Below, piece after piece: positions 28,192 through 36,225 of a DNA stretch of 64,000 nucleotides. Below the pieces are notes generated by a model. The model saw nothing but the letters and a program-made list of their open reading frames with translations, had not been told where the DNA came from and made no database searches. Within the stretch, counting starts at the first letter, position 1, and every line of letters starts with the position of its first letter. Source of the stretch: Haloactinomyces albus (GTDB taxonomy: Bacteria > Actinomycetota > Actinomycetes > Mycobacteriales > Pseudonocardiaceae); the NCBI RefSeq assembly GCF_031458135.1, contig NZ_JAVDXW010000001.1, positions 2,480,001 through 2,544,000 on the forward strand, written 5' to 3'. Both the position numbers and the translations under genes were made by a program.

Positions 28192-28356
28192 TGTGGACAG
28201 CTTGGGATCAACCTGTGGACAACCTGTGGACAGCTTGGGGAAATCGTCCACCGATGACGGCACAGGTTGGGGACAACCTGGGGATAATGATCGAAGCTTC
28301 ACTCAACAGCGCAGGTCAGGTCCTGTGGACAGGCTGTGGAAGAAATTCGTGGACAC
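28192..28356. promoter_or_regulatory. Cluster of DnaA-box-like nonamers upstream of dnaB
   Basis: The actinobacterial DnaA box is TTGTCCACA (reverse TGTGGACAA). Within 165 bp are one exact box (28214-28222), three one-mismatch TGTGGACAG sites (28192-28200, 28225-28233, 28324-28332), a TGGGGACAA (28268-28276), TGGGGATAA (28279-28287), an opposite-strand TCGTCCACC (28244-28252) and CGTGGACAC (28348-28356). The unit TGTGGACAGCTTGGG occurs twice, 33 bp apart. A DnaA-binding locus controlling dnaB or titrating DnaA is the natural inference. Confidence 0.65.
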
Positions 28357-28497
28357 ATCCCGGCGTGTCCCGCCGTGCTGCTTGTTCGGCGTGTCGGACA
28401 TTGCGAGTGGTCCGGTGACACCGAGAAGTGGCGTGGGCGACGAATGAGTGAGGACGCGTCTGCCCGGACCTCACACGAATGGCCGTGAAGCAGTGAC

Positions 28498-28513
28498 GGT
28501 TCCGCGCGAAACC
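28498..28513. repeat. TTTCGCGCGAAA-type palindrome, copy A (one mismatch)
   Basis: GGTTCCGCGCGAAACC, a 16-bp palindrome with one mismatched pair, 20 bp from the second copy. Part of the set described at 11078, 15192, 44374, 47450, 54936 and 60330. Downstream of rplI. Confidence 0.6.
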
Positions 28514-28533
28514 ACACCATGATGGAAAGGTGC

Positions 28534-28549
28534 GGTTTCGCGCGAAACC
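28534..28549. repeat. TTTCGCGCGAAA palindrome, copy B
   Basis: GGTTTCGCGCGAAACC, a perfect 16-bp palindrome, 15 bp beyond the rplI stop. Together with copy A it can form a longer stem across the 20-bp spacer. Probably the terminator of the rpsF-rplI operon. Confidence 0.7.
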
Positions 28550-28563
28550 ATCAACAGGCCGTC

Positions 28564-29016
28564 TCAGCCGGCGGGCGTGACCTCGACATCGAGCGAGGCG
28601 TCCACGTCCGGGTGCAGACGCACCGACACCGCGTGCTTGCCCAGCGACTTGATGTGCCCCTGGAGATTCACGGTTCGCTTGTCCAGGGACGGACCGCCTG
28701 CCTTGCGCACGGCGGCGACCACATCGGACTCGGTGATGGAACCGAACAGCTTGCCCTTCTTGGAGACCTTCTTGGGCAGCGCCACGGAACCGATGCCCTG
28801 CAGTTGCTCCTTGAGCTCGCGGGCGTGCTCCAGGTCGCGGACCCGGCGATTTTCCTGGGCACGGCGGATCGCGTGCACCTGCTTCTCGGCACCCTTCGTG
28901 GCGGCGATCGCCAAACCACGGGGAAACAGCAGATTTCGAGCGTGGCCGTCCCGAACCTCGACAATGTCACCCGAGGAGCCGAGACCGCTCACGTCCGCAG
29001 TCAGAATGATCTTCAC
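28564..29016 (-). CDS. rplI: 50S ribosomal protein L9
   Basis: 150 residues. The N-domain is MKIILTADVSGLGSSGDIVE with VRDGHARNLLFPRGLAIAAT, followed by the long central helix (KQVHAIRRAQENRRVRDLEH) and the C-domain ending DVEVTPAG. Full length. It is the last gene of the rpsF-ssb-rpsR-rplI operon, 24 bp after rpsR. L9 binds 23S rRNA domain V and helps keep the reading frame. Confidence 0.97.
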   Translation of the reverse strand: MKIILTADVSGLGSSGDIVEVRDGHARNLLFPRGLAIAATKGAEKQVHAIRRAQENRRVRDLEHARELKEQLQGIGSVALPKKVSKKGKLFGSITESDVVAAVRKAGGPSLDKRTVNLQGHIKSLGKHAVSVRLHPDVDASLDVEVTPAG

Positions 29017-29040
29017 GGCGTGTTCCTTTCCGACGGTCGA

Positions 29041-29280
29041 TCAGCGGGCGGTCGAGGTGTAGGGCAGCAGCGCCATCTCACGAGCGTTCTTGACCGCGAT
29101 GGCCACGTCACGCTGGTGCTGGCTGCAGTTGCCCGTCACGCGACGGGCACGGATCTTGCCACGGTCGGAGATGTACTTCCGCAGCAGCGTGGTGTCCTTG
29201 AAATCGATGCTCTGCGCGGCCTTGTCCTTGCAGAACGCGCAGACCTTCTTCTTCGGCTTGCGCACGGGCGCCTTGGCCAT
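29041..29280 (-). CDS. rpsR: 30S ribosomal protein S18 (cysteine-containing form)
   Basis: 79 residues, [20 protein letters not shown] at the N-terminus and the S18 core [20 protein letters not shown] with [24 protein letters not shown] plus GNC mark the zinc-binding (C+) type; actinobacteria often have a second Cys-free copy made under zinc starvation. That copy is not in this window. S18 pairs with S6, encoded by rpsF in the same operon. Confidence 0.97.
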   Translation of the reverse strand: MAKAPVRKPKKKVCAFCKDKAAQSIDFKDTTLLRKYISDRGKIRARRVTGNCSQHQRDVAIAVKNAREMALLPYTSTAR

Positions 29281-29337
29281 CTTCCTTGCTCCTCCTGAGC
29301 GAAAACTTCGTCTGATCCGTATCCAGGGCCGTCGCCG

Positions 29338-29805
29338 TCAGAACGGTGGCTCGTCGCTGAAGCCTTCGCCGGAACCGGCGGGCGGAGCGGAGCCCCACGG
29401 GTCGTTGGCCGGGGCTGCGGCACCGCCGGAGCCACCACCGCGGCTGACCTTGTTCACCTTGGCGGTCGCGTAACGCAGGGAGGGGCCGATCTCGTCGGCC
29501 TCCATCTCGACAACGGTGCGCTTCTCGCCTTCCTTCGTCTCGAAGGAACGCTGACGCAGCCGCCCCTGTACGACCACCCGCATGCCGCGCGTGAGGGTCT
29601 CGGCCACGTTCTCCGCAGCCTGCCGCCAGATGCTGCAGCGCAGGAACAGTGCCTCGCCGTCCTTCCACTCGCCGGACTGGCGGTCGAAGGTTCGGGGCGT
29701 GGAGGCGACCGTGAAGTTCGCCACTGCGGCCCCGGAGGGGGTGAAGCGCAGTTCCGGGTCGGCGGTCAGGTTGCCGACCACTGTGATTACCGTTTCACCA
29801 GCCAT
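29338..29805 (-). CDS. ssb: Single-stranded DNA-binding protein
   Basis: 155 residues. The OB-fold begins [20 protein letters not shown] and contains [20 protein letters not shown] and [21 protein letters not shown] Gly/Ala/Pro-rich linker leads to the acidic tip SDEPPF, the family site for partner-protein binding. It is the essential SSB of the rpsF-ssb-rpsR operon, about 80 bp after rpsF. Confidence 0.97.
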   Translation of the reverse strand: MAGETVITVVGNLTADPELRFTPSGAAVANFTVASTPRTFDRQSGEWKDGEALFLRCSIWRQAAENVAETLTRGMRVVVQGRLRQRSFETKEGEKRTVVEMEADEIGPSLRYATAKVNKVSRGGGSGGAAAPANDPWGSAPPAGSGEGFSDEPPF

Positions 29806-29883
29806 CGCCTGCGGACTCCCTGTCGTTGGTACGGGTTTTCCGGATGCGCCGATCGGACCCTGAGTCGATCGCCTCTCAGGCGA

Positions 29884-30237
29884 TCAGGCAGGTGCCTGGC
29901 TGCGGTTGGTCTTGGCAGCGGCGCGGGCCACGCGAGCTTCCTTGCGGGGCTCGTGGAGCTTGCGCAGGACCTTGGTCCGCAGAACCGTCTCGTTGATGTT
30001 GAGCTGGCGGTCCATTTCCTGCACGGAGGCCGACTCGCTGTTGATGTCCAGCACGACGTAGATACCCTCGGTGTGCTTGTCGATCTCGTAGGCCAGCCGA
30101 CGCCGGCCCCAGACGTCGACCTGCTCGATGCTGCCACCGTCGTTGCGGATGACCTTGAGGAAGTTTTCCAGGGACGAAGCGACGTTGCGCTCGTCCAGGC
30201 TCGGGTCGAGGATGACCATGAGCTCGTAATGACGCAT
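29884..30237 (-). CDS. rpsF: 30S ribosomal protein S6
   Basis: 117 residues. [40 protein letters not shown] and [20 protein letters not shown] are standard S6. ATG 30237 follows AGGAGGTGAGTGGTCTTC; an ATG three codons upstream is less likely. It is the first gene of the operon, with a stem-loop in the leader (30268-30284). The C-terminal Lys/Arg/Ala tail is typical of actinobacteria. Confidence 0.97.
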   Translation of the reverse strand: MRHYELMVILDPSLDERNVASSLENFLKVIRNDGGSIEQVDVWGRRRLAYEIDKHTEGIYVVLDINSESASVQEMDRQLNINETVLRTKVLRKLHEPRKEARVARAAAKTNRSQAPA

Positions 30238-30267
30238 GAAGACCACTCACCTCCTGTGGACTCACGG

Positions 30268-30284
30268 CCACGGACTCTCCGTGG
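30268..30284 (-). promoter_or_regulatory. Leader hairpin of the rpsF operon
   Basis: Perfect 7-bp stem with a 3-nt loop (CCACGGA-CTC-TCCGTGG on the plus strand), 31 bp before the rpsF start. It could be part of the S6:S18 autoregulatory leader known from several phyla, but the conserved bulge of that motif was not clearly identified. Confidence 0.35.
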
Positions 30285-30365
30285 CAGGAGGGTCGTCGCA
30301 TTGACGAACCGGTTCAGACTAGCAAGGGGGCTACCAGCGCCCGTCACGTGGGGTGACGATGGTGG

Positions 30366-31439
30366 TTACCCGCGTCGTAGGACCCAGGTGCGTACGAGGG
30401 CCGAGGTCACACCGGCCAGGGAGATCGCGGCGAGGAGAACGGGCAGGGCGATCCGCGCACGCTTGCCGGTGGGCAGTGCTTCGGCGTTGCCCACCGCCCG
30501 GATCCGCTCCCGTCGGGTTTGCCTCTTCGGTTCCTCACCCGTGGGTTCGGGGGGGAGCAGGCTCCCGACCTCGGGGGACAGACCGGGAGCCCGGCCGAAT
30601 CGGGTCTGCGACCAGGGCGGTAGTGAGCCGGGGACGTAGGCGTAGTCCGACGGGACCATGCTGCGTGCATCCGGGGGCGCAGCGGTGCCCGACAGCGGCG
30701 TCGGGGCGGCCGCACCGTCCGCGGGAGCCTTTGAAGTGGGGGTTCCCGACCGGGCCGTGGGCTGCTTCTGCGAGGTGGTTCGTGGCTGCGCGGACGTCGT
30801 CGCCGATTCGGAACCGTGCTCGGGTTCCGGCTTCGGTGATGGCGAGGGTGAAGGATCGGGCTTGTCCTGTCCGGGCACGTCGGCGCCGCTGATGCAGCCC
30901 AGGGCAGCCAGGTTGCGCACGTGCCGGTTGACCTCGTCGGCCTTGTCGTCGAGCGTGGACAGGTTCGCCACTCGGGGTGCGAGTGCGTCGGCCAGTTGTG
31001 CACCCGAAAAGCTCTGGTCCTTTTCGGTAACAGAGCCCAGCGAGACGGGTGCGGCGTCCAGGAATTCCTTTTTGGCCTGCTCCGCGCGGTCGAACTGCAG
31101 CGGGAACACCAGCAGCGTTGCTTGCTCGACCTTTGCGTCGAGCGCTTCGGGACTCGCGACGATGGACTGGCCGAACGAATCACTCGCTGCTTGCCCGGTG
31201 CACGTGTCCACGGCCACGGGGTCCACGGCCACGGGGTCGGCGGCTTCGGGGTCGGCGGCTGCGGCTTGGCCTGCTCCGGCGAGGCCGCCTGCGGTGATCG
31301 CCGCGCCCACCACGCCGGCTGCGGTGGCTCGCCGGAGTGCGCCCGGCCGGCTCGGTGCATTCCGTTGTGCTCGTTCGTGGTTGTGCCGTGCGGAGATTGT
31401 CTTCGGCTCGGCGGTTTCACCGTCGGTGTGCCGGTTCAT
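30366..31439 (-). CDS. Exported, C-terminally anchored protein of unknown function
   Basis: 357 residues. A long positively charged N-terminus and hydrophobic signal (about 37-60, ending AGQAAAA), then a DPVAVD repeat, a globular domain (about 80-180) with two cysteines (CTGQAASDSF and GCISGADV), a long Pro/Ser/Thr-rich stretch (about 185-300) and a C-terminal membrane segment (IALPVLLAAISLAGVTSALV) followed by RTWVLRRG. This resembles actinobacterial wall-spanning proteins. ATG 31439 has GAGGGGAGGG upstream. The frame stays open far upstream, but only this part is exported-protein-like. No family recognised. Confidence 0.72.
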   Translation of the reverse strand: MNRHTDGETAEPKTISARHNHERAQRNAPSRPGALRRATAAGVVGAAITAGGLAGAGQAAAADPEAADPVAVDPVAVDTCTGQAASDSFGQSIVASPEALDAKVEQATLLVFPLQFDRAEQAKKEFLDAAPVSLGSVTEKDQSFSGAQLADALAPRVANLSTLDDKADEVNRHVRNLAALGCISGADVPGQDKPDPSPSPSPKPEPEHGSESATTSAQPRTTSQKQPTARSGTPTSKAPADGAAAPTPLSGTAAPPDARSMVPSDYAYVPGSLPPWSQTRFGRAPGLSPEVGSLLPPEPTGEEPKRQTRRERIRAVGNAEALPTGKRARIALPVLLAAISLAGVTSALVRTWVLRRG

Positions 31440-31629
31440 CCGTGTGCCCTCCCCTCGTGCGTGTGAACTCCTCCCACCGGTGAACACACGCTGTTCGCAC
31501 AAGTACAACGCGAGACTCCTGCGAAGGTGACGCCACTCACCGAAACAGGGGTGGCTCGGTGTGATCGGTGTGGTGGGCTCGGGCAGTGTGGCGGAACGCT
31601 CGAGGGGAGGTGCTTTAGGGTTGACCCTC

Positions 31630-32400
31630 ATGCGTATCGGAGCCCATGTGCGCGATGACGATCCGCTCTCGGCTGCCGCCGAGCGTGGCGCGGAAGTCGT
31701 GCAGTTCTTCCTGTCCGATCCACAGGGGTGGAAGGCTCCGCAGCCGCATCCGCAGGCCGCGCAGTTGCGCGACTCGGACCTCACGGTGTTCGTGCACTCG
31801 CCGTATGTCATCAACGTGGCATCGTTGAACAATCGAATCAGGATTCCGTCCCGCAAGTCCGTGATGCAGCAGACGGCGGCTGCGGCGGCGGTCGGAGCCG
31901 AGGGAGTGGTCGTGCACGGCGGGCACGTCACCAAGAACGACGATCCTGCCGATGGTGTCGCGAACTGGCGCAAGCTGTTCGAGCGCCAGGCTGCCGAAGG
32001 CGGGTTCGAGGTGCCGGTGTTGATCGAGAACACGGCGGGCGGTGCGAACGCCATGGCCCGCAGTTTCGAGGATCTGGCTCGGCTGTGGGACTCGGTCGGT
32101 GAGTTCGGGGCGGGGTTCTGTCTGGACACCTGCCATGCCCATGCGGCGGGGGAGGACCTGCTCGATGTCGTCGATCGGGTCCGGGCGATCACCGGACGGA
32201 TCGATCTGGTGCACCTCAACGATTCACGCGACGCCTTCGGTTCGTCGCGTGATCGGCACGCCAACATCGGTGCAGGCCACATCGATCCGCAGTTGCTGCG
32301 CGCCGTGTGCGAGAACGCGGGCGCGCCGGTGGTCGTCGAGACACCCGGGGACGGGCAAGCCGCCGATATCGCCTTTCTGCGCGGACGATCCCCTGCATGA
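31630..32400 (+). CDS. nfo: Deoxyribonuclease IV (AP endonuclease, Nfo/EndoIV family)
   Basis: A base-excision repair enzyme cutting 5' to abasic sites. The 256-residue TIM barrel starts MRIGAHVRDDDPLSAAAERG. Zinc ligands appear in VHSPYVINVAS, VVVHGGHVTK, VLIENTAGG, GFCLDTCHAHAAG, VHLNDSRDAFGSSRDRHANI and VVVETPGD, the complete set for the trinuclear centre. ATG 31630. The stop overlaps the next gene start (ATGA), so the repair gene and the GT87 gene are translated together, though no functional link is evident. Confidence 0.93.
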   Translation: MRIGAHVRDDDPLSAAAERGAEVVQFFLSDPQGWKAPQPHPQAAQLRDSDLTVFVHSPYVINVASLNNRIRIPSRKSVMQQTAAAAAVGAEGVVVHGGHVTKNDDPADGVANWRKLFERQAAEGGFEVPVLIENTAGGANAMARSFEDLARLWDSVGEFGAGFCLDTCHAHAAGEDLLDVVDRVRAITGRIDLVHLNDSRDAFGSSRDRHANIGAGHIDPQLLRAVCENAGAPVVVETPGDGQAADIAFLRGRSPA

Positions 32401-33857
32401 CCGGGCCGATCGAGGAGCGCGGCCGGACGGGGAAGGATGCGGCCGGAGTGATCCGGGGACCCTCCGGAATGCGTCGGCCGGAAGGTGCCGGGCGCCGCTG
32501 GACGATGGCGGGCTTGGTGCTGTTGTGCCTGCTGACCGGTGTGACCCTGCTGGCCGGATATGCGAACAAGGCTCGCTGCACGGGCCCCGAGTTCAACGAG
32601 TGGGGGCGGTCGGTTCCGGCCTTCCAGGAACGTGCCTACGGCCAGGCCTGCTACTCCGATATCCAGAAGTTGTGGATCGGTCGGGAGATCGATCGGCACA
32701 TGTTCCCGTACGTGCACGGGGGAATCACCGAGGAGGGTGATCTCTACGGCGGGGTCGTGGAGTATCCGGTACTGACCGGGATGCTGATGTGGGCCGGGGC
32801 GATGTTCGTCGACACCGACGCCGGTTTCCTGGCGGCGTCGGCGTTGTTGCTGGCGCCGTTCGGGATGGCGACCGCGTGGTGGTTGGGCCGGTTGAGCGGT
32901 CGGCGGGCGTTGTTGTGGGCGTTGGGGCCTCCGCTGGTGTTGTACGCCTTCCACAACTGGGACCTGGCCGTGGTCGCGTGTGCGACGGCGGCGGTGTTCA
33001 CGGTTCACCGCCGCGCCGGTGGGTCCCTGCGCGGACGATCGGTCTTCGCTGCTGTCCTGCTGGGACTGGGGGCTGCCTTCAAGGTCTACCCGGGCATGTT
33101 CGTGCTGCCGCTGTTGCTGTACGTGCTCACCGGTGGGCGTGGTGGTGCGGAGTTGCCCGCCGGGGTGCGGCGGTTCGATGTCCGGGGTGCGGCGGGAGTG
33201 GCCGGTGCCTCGATGGCCACGGTCGCGGCGGTGAATCTGCCGTTCGCTCTGGTCGGGTTCGAGGGATGGCGCGCCTCGTTCGAATTCCAGGCGCAGCGCC
33301 GGGTGGATCTGAGCACGAACTCGATCTGGTACTGGGGTTTCCGGCCCTACAGCGACACCGAGGCGTTCCAGCAGATCGTGGGCGTGGTCTCGCCGCTGTT
33401 GGTGCTCGCCTCGTTCGCATTGGCGTGCCTGCTGGGATGGCGGCGCCGTGCGCGGACCGGAACGTTCCCGTGGATCCAGGTGTCTGCGGCGATGCTGTGC
33501 GGTTTCCTGTTGCTGCACAAGGTGCATTCGCCGCAGTACACGCTGTGGCTGCTGCCGTTCTTCGCGCTGGTATCGGTGCGCTGGGGCTGGATCGTGGCGT
33601 ATCTGGTCGCCGACGCGATGATGGGTATCGGTATTTTCCGCTGGATGTATCTGATCACGACCGGTCAGGCAACCGGGATCCACGACGGTTTCACGGCGCA
33701 GGCGGTGATGATCGGTGTATGGGGACGGGCGGCGCTGCTGGTGGGGCTGTTCGTCGCGTTCCTCGCCACGCGATCCTCGGTGGACGACGACGAGGAGTTG
33801 TCCACGCCTCATGACCGCCGCCTTGTCGGTGGCCGCCCCGCGGTGCCATCCGGCTAG
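32397..33857 (+). CDS. GT87-type (DUF2029) polytopic glycosyltransferase
   Basis: 486 residues, about 10-12 TM helices. After a cytoplasmic N-terminus and TM1 there is an extracytoplasmic loop with RCTGPEFNEWGR and ACYSDIQKLW, then GVVEYPVLTGML and, near the end, LLHKVHSPQYTLWLLPFFAL, characteristic of GT-C polyprenyl-phosphate-mannose-dependent mannosyltransferases of the mycobacterial DUF2029 family. Probably adds sugars to lipid or wall glycans on the outer face. Translation is coupled to nfo by ATGA overlap. It has a paralogue on the opposite strand at 34459-36114. Confidence 0.85.
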   Translation: MTGPIEERGRTGKDAAGVIRGPSGMRRPEGAGRRWTMAGLVLLCLLTGVTLLAGYANKARCTGPEFNEWGRSVPAFQERAYGQACYSDIQKLWIGREIDRHMFPYVHGGITEEGDLYGGVVEYPVLTGMLMWAGAMFVDTDAGFLAASALLLAPFGMATAWWLGRLSGRRALLWALGPPLVLYAFHNWDLAVVACATAAVFTVHRRAGGSLRGRSVFAAVLLGLGAAFKVYPGMFVLPLLLYVLTGGRGGAELPAGVRRFDVRGAAGVAGASMATVAAVNLPFALVGFEGWRASFEFQAQRRVDLSTNSIWYWGFRPYSDTEAFQQIVGVVSPLLVLASFALACLLGWRRRARTGTFPWIQVSAAMLCGFLLLHKVHSPQYTLWLLPFFALVSVRWGWIVAYLVADAMMGIGIFRWMYLITTGQATGIHDGFTAQAVMIGVWGRAALLVGLFVAFLATRSSVDDDEELSTPHDRRLVGGRPAVPSG

Positions 33858-33877
33858 GCGTGTCCGAAAGAAGCTGT

Positions 33878-33938
33878 GGTGAACGCGTCATTCCGGCAGG
33901 CGAGCCGCCTGTTGAGCCGCCAAAATGACGCGTTCACC
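33878..33938. terminator. Bidirectional terminator between convergent genes
   Basis: 15-bp perfect arms (GGTGAACGCGTCATT at 33878-33892 and complement at 33924-33938) enclosing a smaller CAGGCG-AGC-CGCCTG hairpin. It sits in the 97-bp gap between the GT87 gene and the convergent secreted-protein gene. Confidence 0.75.
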
Positions 33939-33954
33939 GGGTATGTGCCGCGTC

Positions 33955-34401
33955 TCAGCAGTTCGTCATGACCGTGCGGTCGAGGACGACGGTGTTGTCG
34001 GAGGTGATGAGAATGCGGACATCGGTGTTGTTGGGCAGTTCGATGCCGCTGCTGACGATCCCGCCGGATCCGACGATGCCGGTGCTCTTGCGCTCACCGT
34101 TGGCGGTCACCGTGTAGGGCACGCTCTCGGCATCTCGGGTTCCTCGGATGGTGAACTGCACCGTCGGGACCCTGCTCCCATCCTGGCCGATCTGCGTGTC
34201 CAGCCACGGGAGGGTGGCCACGATTCCCGAGAGGTCCTGGCACCGGACTTCGCCCAGCTCGATGCTGAGGGGAACCGGGTCGGCGGCAGTTCCGCCGGAC
34301 GGTGGCGCACCGGAACCGGCCGAAGCGGCTTGTGCGGCCGGGACGGCGGCCAGCGCTGCCAGAGTCGTGATCGCCACCGCTGCGGTACGGCGAAGGCCCA
34401 T
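33955..34401 (-). CDS. Small secreted protein of unknown function
   Basis: 148 residues with a clear Sec signal (MGLRRTAAVAITTLAALAAV, cleavage likely after AAQAASA), then a mature beta-rich domain with two cysteines (EVRCQDLSG and the last residue, VMTNC) that could form a disulfide. No family recognised. GGGAGG precedes ATG 34401. It lies between two GT87-type genes, which may suggest a substrate or cell-envelope role, but that is speculation. Confidence 0.72.
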   Translation of the reverse strand: MGLRRTAAVAITTLAALAAVPAAQAASAGSGAPPSGGTAADPVPLSIELGEVRCQDLSGIVATLPWLDTQIGQDGSRVPTVQFTIRGTRDAESVPYTVTANGERKSTGIVGSGGIVSSGIELPNNTDVRILITSDNTVVLDRTVMTNC

Positions 34402-34429
34402 CGTTACCTCCCAAAGATCCATCGCGATC

Positions 34430-34456
34430 TCACCAAGAGATCCGTGTCCTTGGTGA
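34430..34456 (-). terminator. Stem-loop after the 34459-36114 gene
   Basis: 8-bp stem (TCACCAAG / CTTGGTGA) with an 11-nt loop, directly after the stop of the minus-strand GT87 gene and before the secreted-protein gene start. Confidence 0.5.
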
Positions 34457-34458
34457 AG

Positions 34459-36114
34459 CTAAGGTGCTGATCGTGTTCCCGCCGGTTGAGCCACGGTGCC
34501 AACCCTCCAACGGGCGAGGCCCGGTAACCTGAACCGGTCGGGTGCGCCATCGAGGAACCCGCCGTGTGGATCGCCGTCGACAGTGGTGCGGACCTTGTCC
34601 CGTTCCGGACGCAGAATCTCCCGGACGATGAGCACGCACAGCGCGATCACCATGAGGTCGCGGACGACCACGGCGCCGAGGAACCAGCCTTCCGGCAAGC
34701 CCTTGTTGGCCGTGCCCAGGTAGTAGTACATGCGTGGGGCCCACACGGCCGCGTCGATGATCATCCAGGACACCAGCAGCCGCCACCTCGGCAGTGCCAG
34801 CACGGCCAGCGGTACCAGCCACAGCGAGTACTGCGGACTCCACACCTTGTTGGTCAGCAGGAACATCGCCACGATCAGGAAGCACAGCTGTGCCAGCCGG
34901 GGGCGCCGTGGCGCGGCCAGCGCCAGCCACCCGATCGCGGCGCAGGTCAGCAGGAACAGCGCGAGGCTGACCGCGTTGAGTACAGTGGGCGCCTCCTGTG
35001 GACCGAGCGGACCGTCGAAGCCCGCCCAGCCGGTGAAGTACGAGAGCACGTTGTACAGCGAGTCCGGGTCGGCCGGGCGTTCGCTGTTGAGCCGGAAGAA
35101 CTCCCACCAGCCCCGGGGGTACAGCAGCAGGATCGGCAGATTCACCGCCAGCCAGGTACCCAGTGCGGCGAGGAGAGTGCGGAGTCCTTCGGCGAGCCTG
35201 TTGGACCGCAGGCACAGGACGAGGAGAGGCCCGAGCAGGAGCAGCGGATAGAGCTTCGCCGCGCCGCCGAGGCCGAGGAGTACACCGGCAGGCACGGGTC
35301 TGCGTCCGGCCCATGCGAGCAGTCCGGCGGTGGCGAACGCCGTCGCCAGTGCGTCGAAGTTGGTGAAGACGTGTACGAAAGCCAATGGCGATACCGCCGC
35401 CAGCGCGGCGTCCCACGTGCGTCTGCGGGACAGTCGGACCAGCGCCCAGACCGTGGTCAGCCACGCGGCGGTGAGCCAGAAGGCCGTGATGTCGAAGTAG
35501 ACGACGGCGCTGACCTCACCCGGTAGCCATCCCAGGTTGGCCAGGGTCATCCAGCCGTCGGCGATCTTGGCGTTGACCCACTGGAACAGCCCCGTGAACA
35601 CGGGGTATTCCATGTACCGCACCTGCGCATCAGGGGTGCCCGCGTCCTGCATCCAGGAGGTTTTGTAGGGGAAGACCCCGTCGGCAGCGAGATCGCCCAT
35701 CCCGTAGCGGGGGATGATGTCGGTGTAGCACATCGTCGTGTACTGGCGGCTGTTGCTCCAGTCGATCCGCTCGCCCTGGGAGGTCTCGTAGGTCTGCAGG
35801 CACGGTGCCTTGAACAGCCAGCCGGCCGCGAGCGTGAGCATCGCCAGGGCGAGGATGACGCGCAGGGGTGTCCAGAACCACTGGCGTCCCACCTGCGCAT
35901 GCCGCCCCAGACGGCCGCCGAAGGGGCGGCTCAGGCGCTGGACGAGAGGTTCCGTCCAGGTCGGCACGACTCGGTCGGCAGGACCGAGTGAGCCGCTGTC
36001 CACCGCGGCCGCTTTCGGCTCGGCACGGTCGGAGCGATCCGGGGCGGTGGTGCTGGAGGCGGAGACCCCGTCCCCGGGTGTCTCGTGCTCGTACGGTTCC
36101 GGCGAGGAGGACAC
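34459..36114 (-). CDS. GT87-type (DUF2029) polytopic glycosyltransferase
   Basis: 551 residues from the GTG at 36114. A Pro/Ser-rich cytoplasmic N-terminus (about 85 aa), TM1 (LRVILALAMLTLAAGWLF), an extracytoplasmic loop with CLQTYETSQGERIDWSN and MCYTDIIPRYG, then RYMEYPVFTGLFQWVNAK, GLGGAAKLYPLLLLGPLLV and LLTNKVWSPQYSLWLVPLAV. It is a paralogue of the 32397-33857 protein and sits beside ponA1 like mycobacterial Rv0051. Probably a polyprenyl-phosphate-sugar-dependent transferase. A possible TTG start at 36180 was rejected because it lies inside the upstream terminator. Confidence 0.85.
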   Translation of the reverse strand: MSSSPEPYEHETPGDGVSASSTTAPDRSDRAEPKAAAVDSGSLGPADRVVPTWTEPLVQRLSRPFGGRLGRHAQVGRQWFWTPLRVILALAMLTLAAGWLFKAPCLQTYETSQGERIDWSNSRQYTTMCYTDIIPRYGMGDLAADGVFPYKTSWMQDAGTPDAQVRYMEYPVFTGLFQWVNAKIADGWMTLANLGWLPGEVSAVVYFDITAFWLTAAWLTTVWALVRLSRRRTWDAALAAVSPLAFVHVFTNFDALATAFATAGLLAWAGRRPVPAGVLLGLGGAAKLYPLLLLGPLLVLCLRSNRLAEGLRTLLAALGTWLAVNLPILLLYPRGWWEFFRLNSERPADPDSLYNVLSYFTGWAGFDGPLGPQEAPTVLNAVSLALFLLTCAAIGWLALAAPRRPRLAQLCFLIVAMFLLTNKVWSPQYSLWLVPLAVLALPRWRLLVSWMIIDAAVWAPRMYYYLGTANKGLPEGWFLGAVVVRDLMVIALCVLIVREILRPERDKVRTTVDGDPHGGFLDGAPDRFRLPGLARWRVGTVAQPAGTRSAP

Positions 36115-36156
36115 GAGGCGGATGGTACGGCGCGGTGGTGACCGGCTGATGGCAGG

Positions 36157-36201
36157 CCGTACGTCTTGTGTACCCGCCAAGGGCGGTCACGAGACGTACG
36201 G
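36157..36201 (-). terminator. Hairpin terminator after the class A PBP gene
   Basis: 10-bp outer stem (CCGTACGTCT / AGACGTACGG) continuing through GTG/CAC and CCCGCC/GGGCGG inner pairs, 25 bp after the minus-strand PBP stop. Confidence 0.7.
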
Positions 36202-36225
36202 TGCTTGGTCGGAATTCGCCTCGGT

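Larger units (their letters stand above)
28015..28563. other. 549-bp intergenic region between rplI and dnaB
   Basis: No convincing gene. From the dnaB side it holds the AGGAGG ribosome site (about 28027-28032), the probable dnaB promoter region, the DnaA-box-like cluster (28192-28356), and next to rplI a pair of TTTCGCGCGAAA-type palindromes. The 28360-28495 part shows nothing notable. Confidence 0.8.

Noticed and set aside
28172-28447. A 91-codon frame through the DnaA-box cluster
   Set aside because: The product is Ser/Gly-rich with no conservation signal, and the sequence is better explained by repeated DnaA-box-like sites.
31440-33812. The upstream part of a 1148-codon minus-strand frame
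   Set aside because: It lies antisense to nfo and the GT87 gene. Only the last 358 codons (30366-31439) form a believable exported protein.
36115-36180. TTG at 36180 as the start of the 34459-36114 GT87 gene
   Set aside because: It would place the start inside the PBP terminator hairpin (36157-36201); GTG 36114 gives a normal N-terminus.
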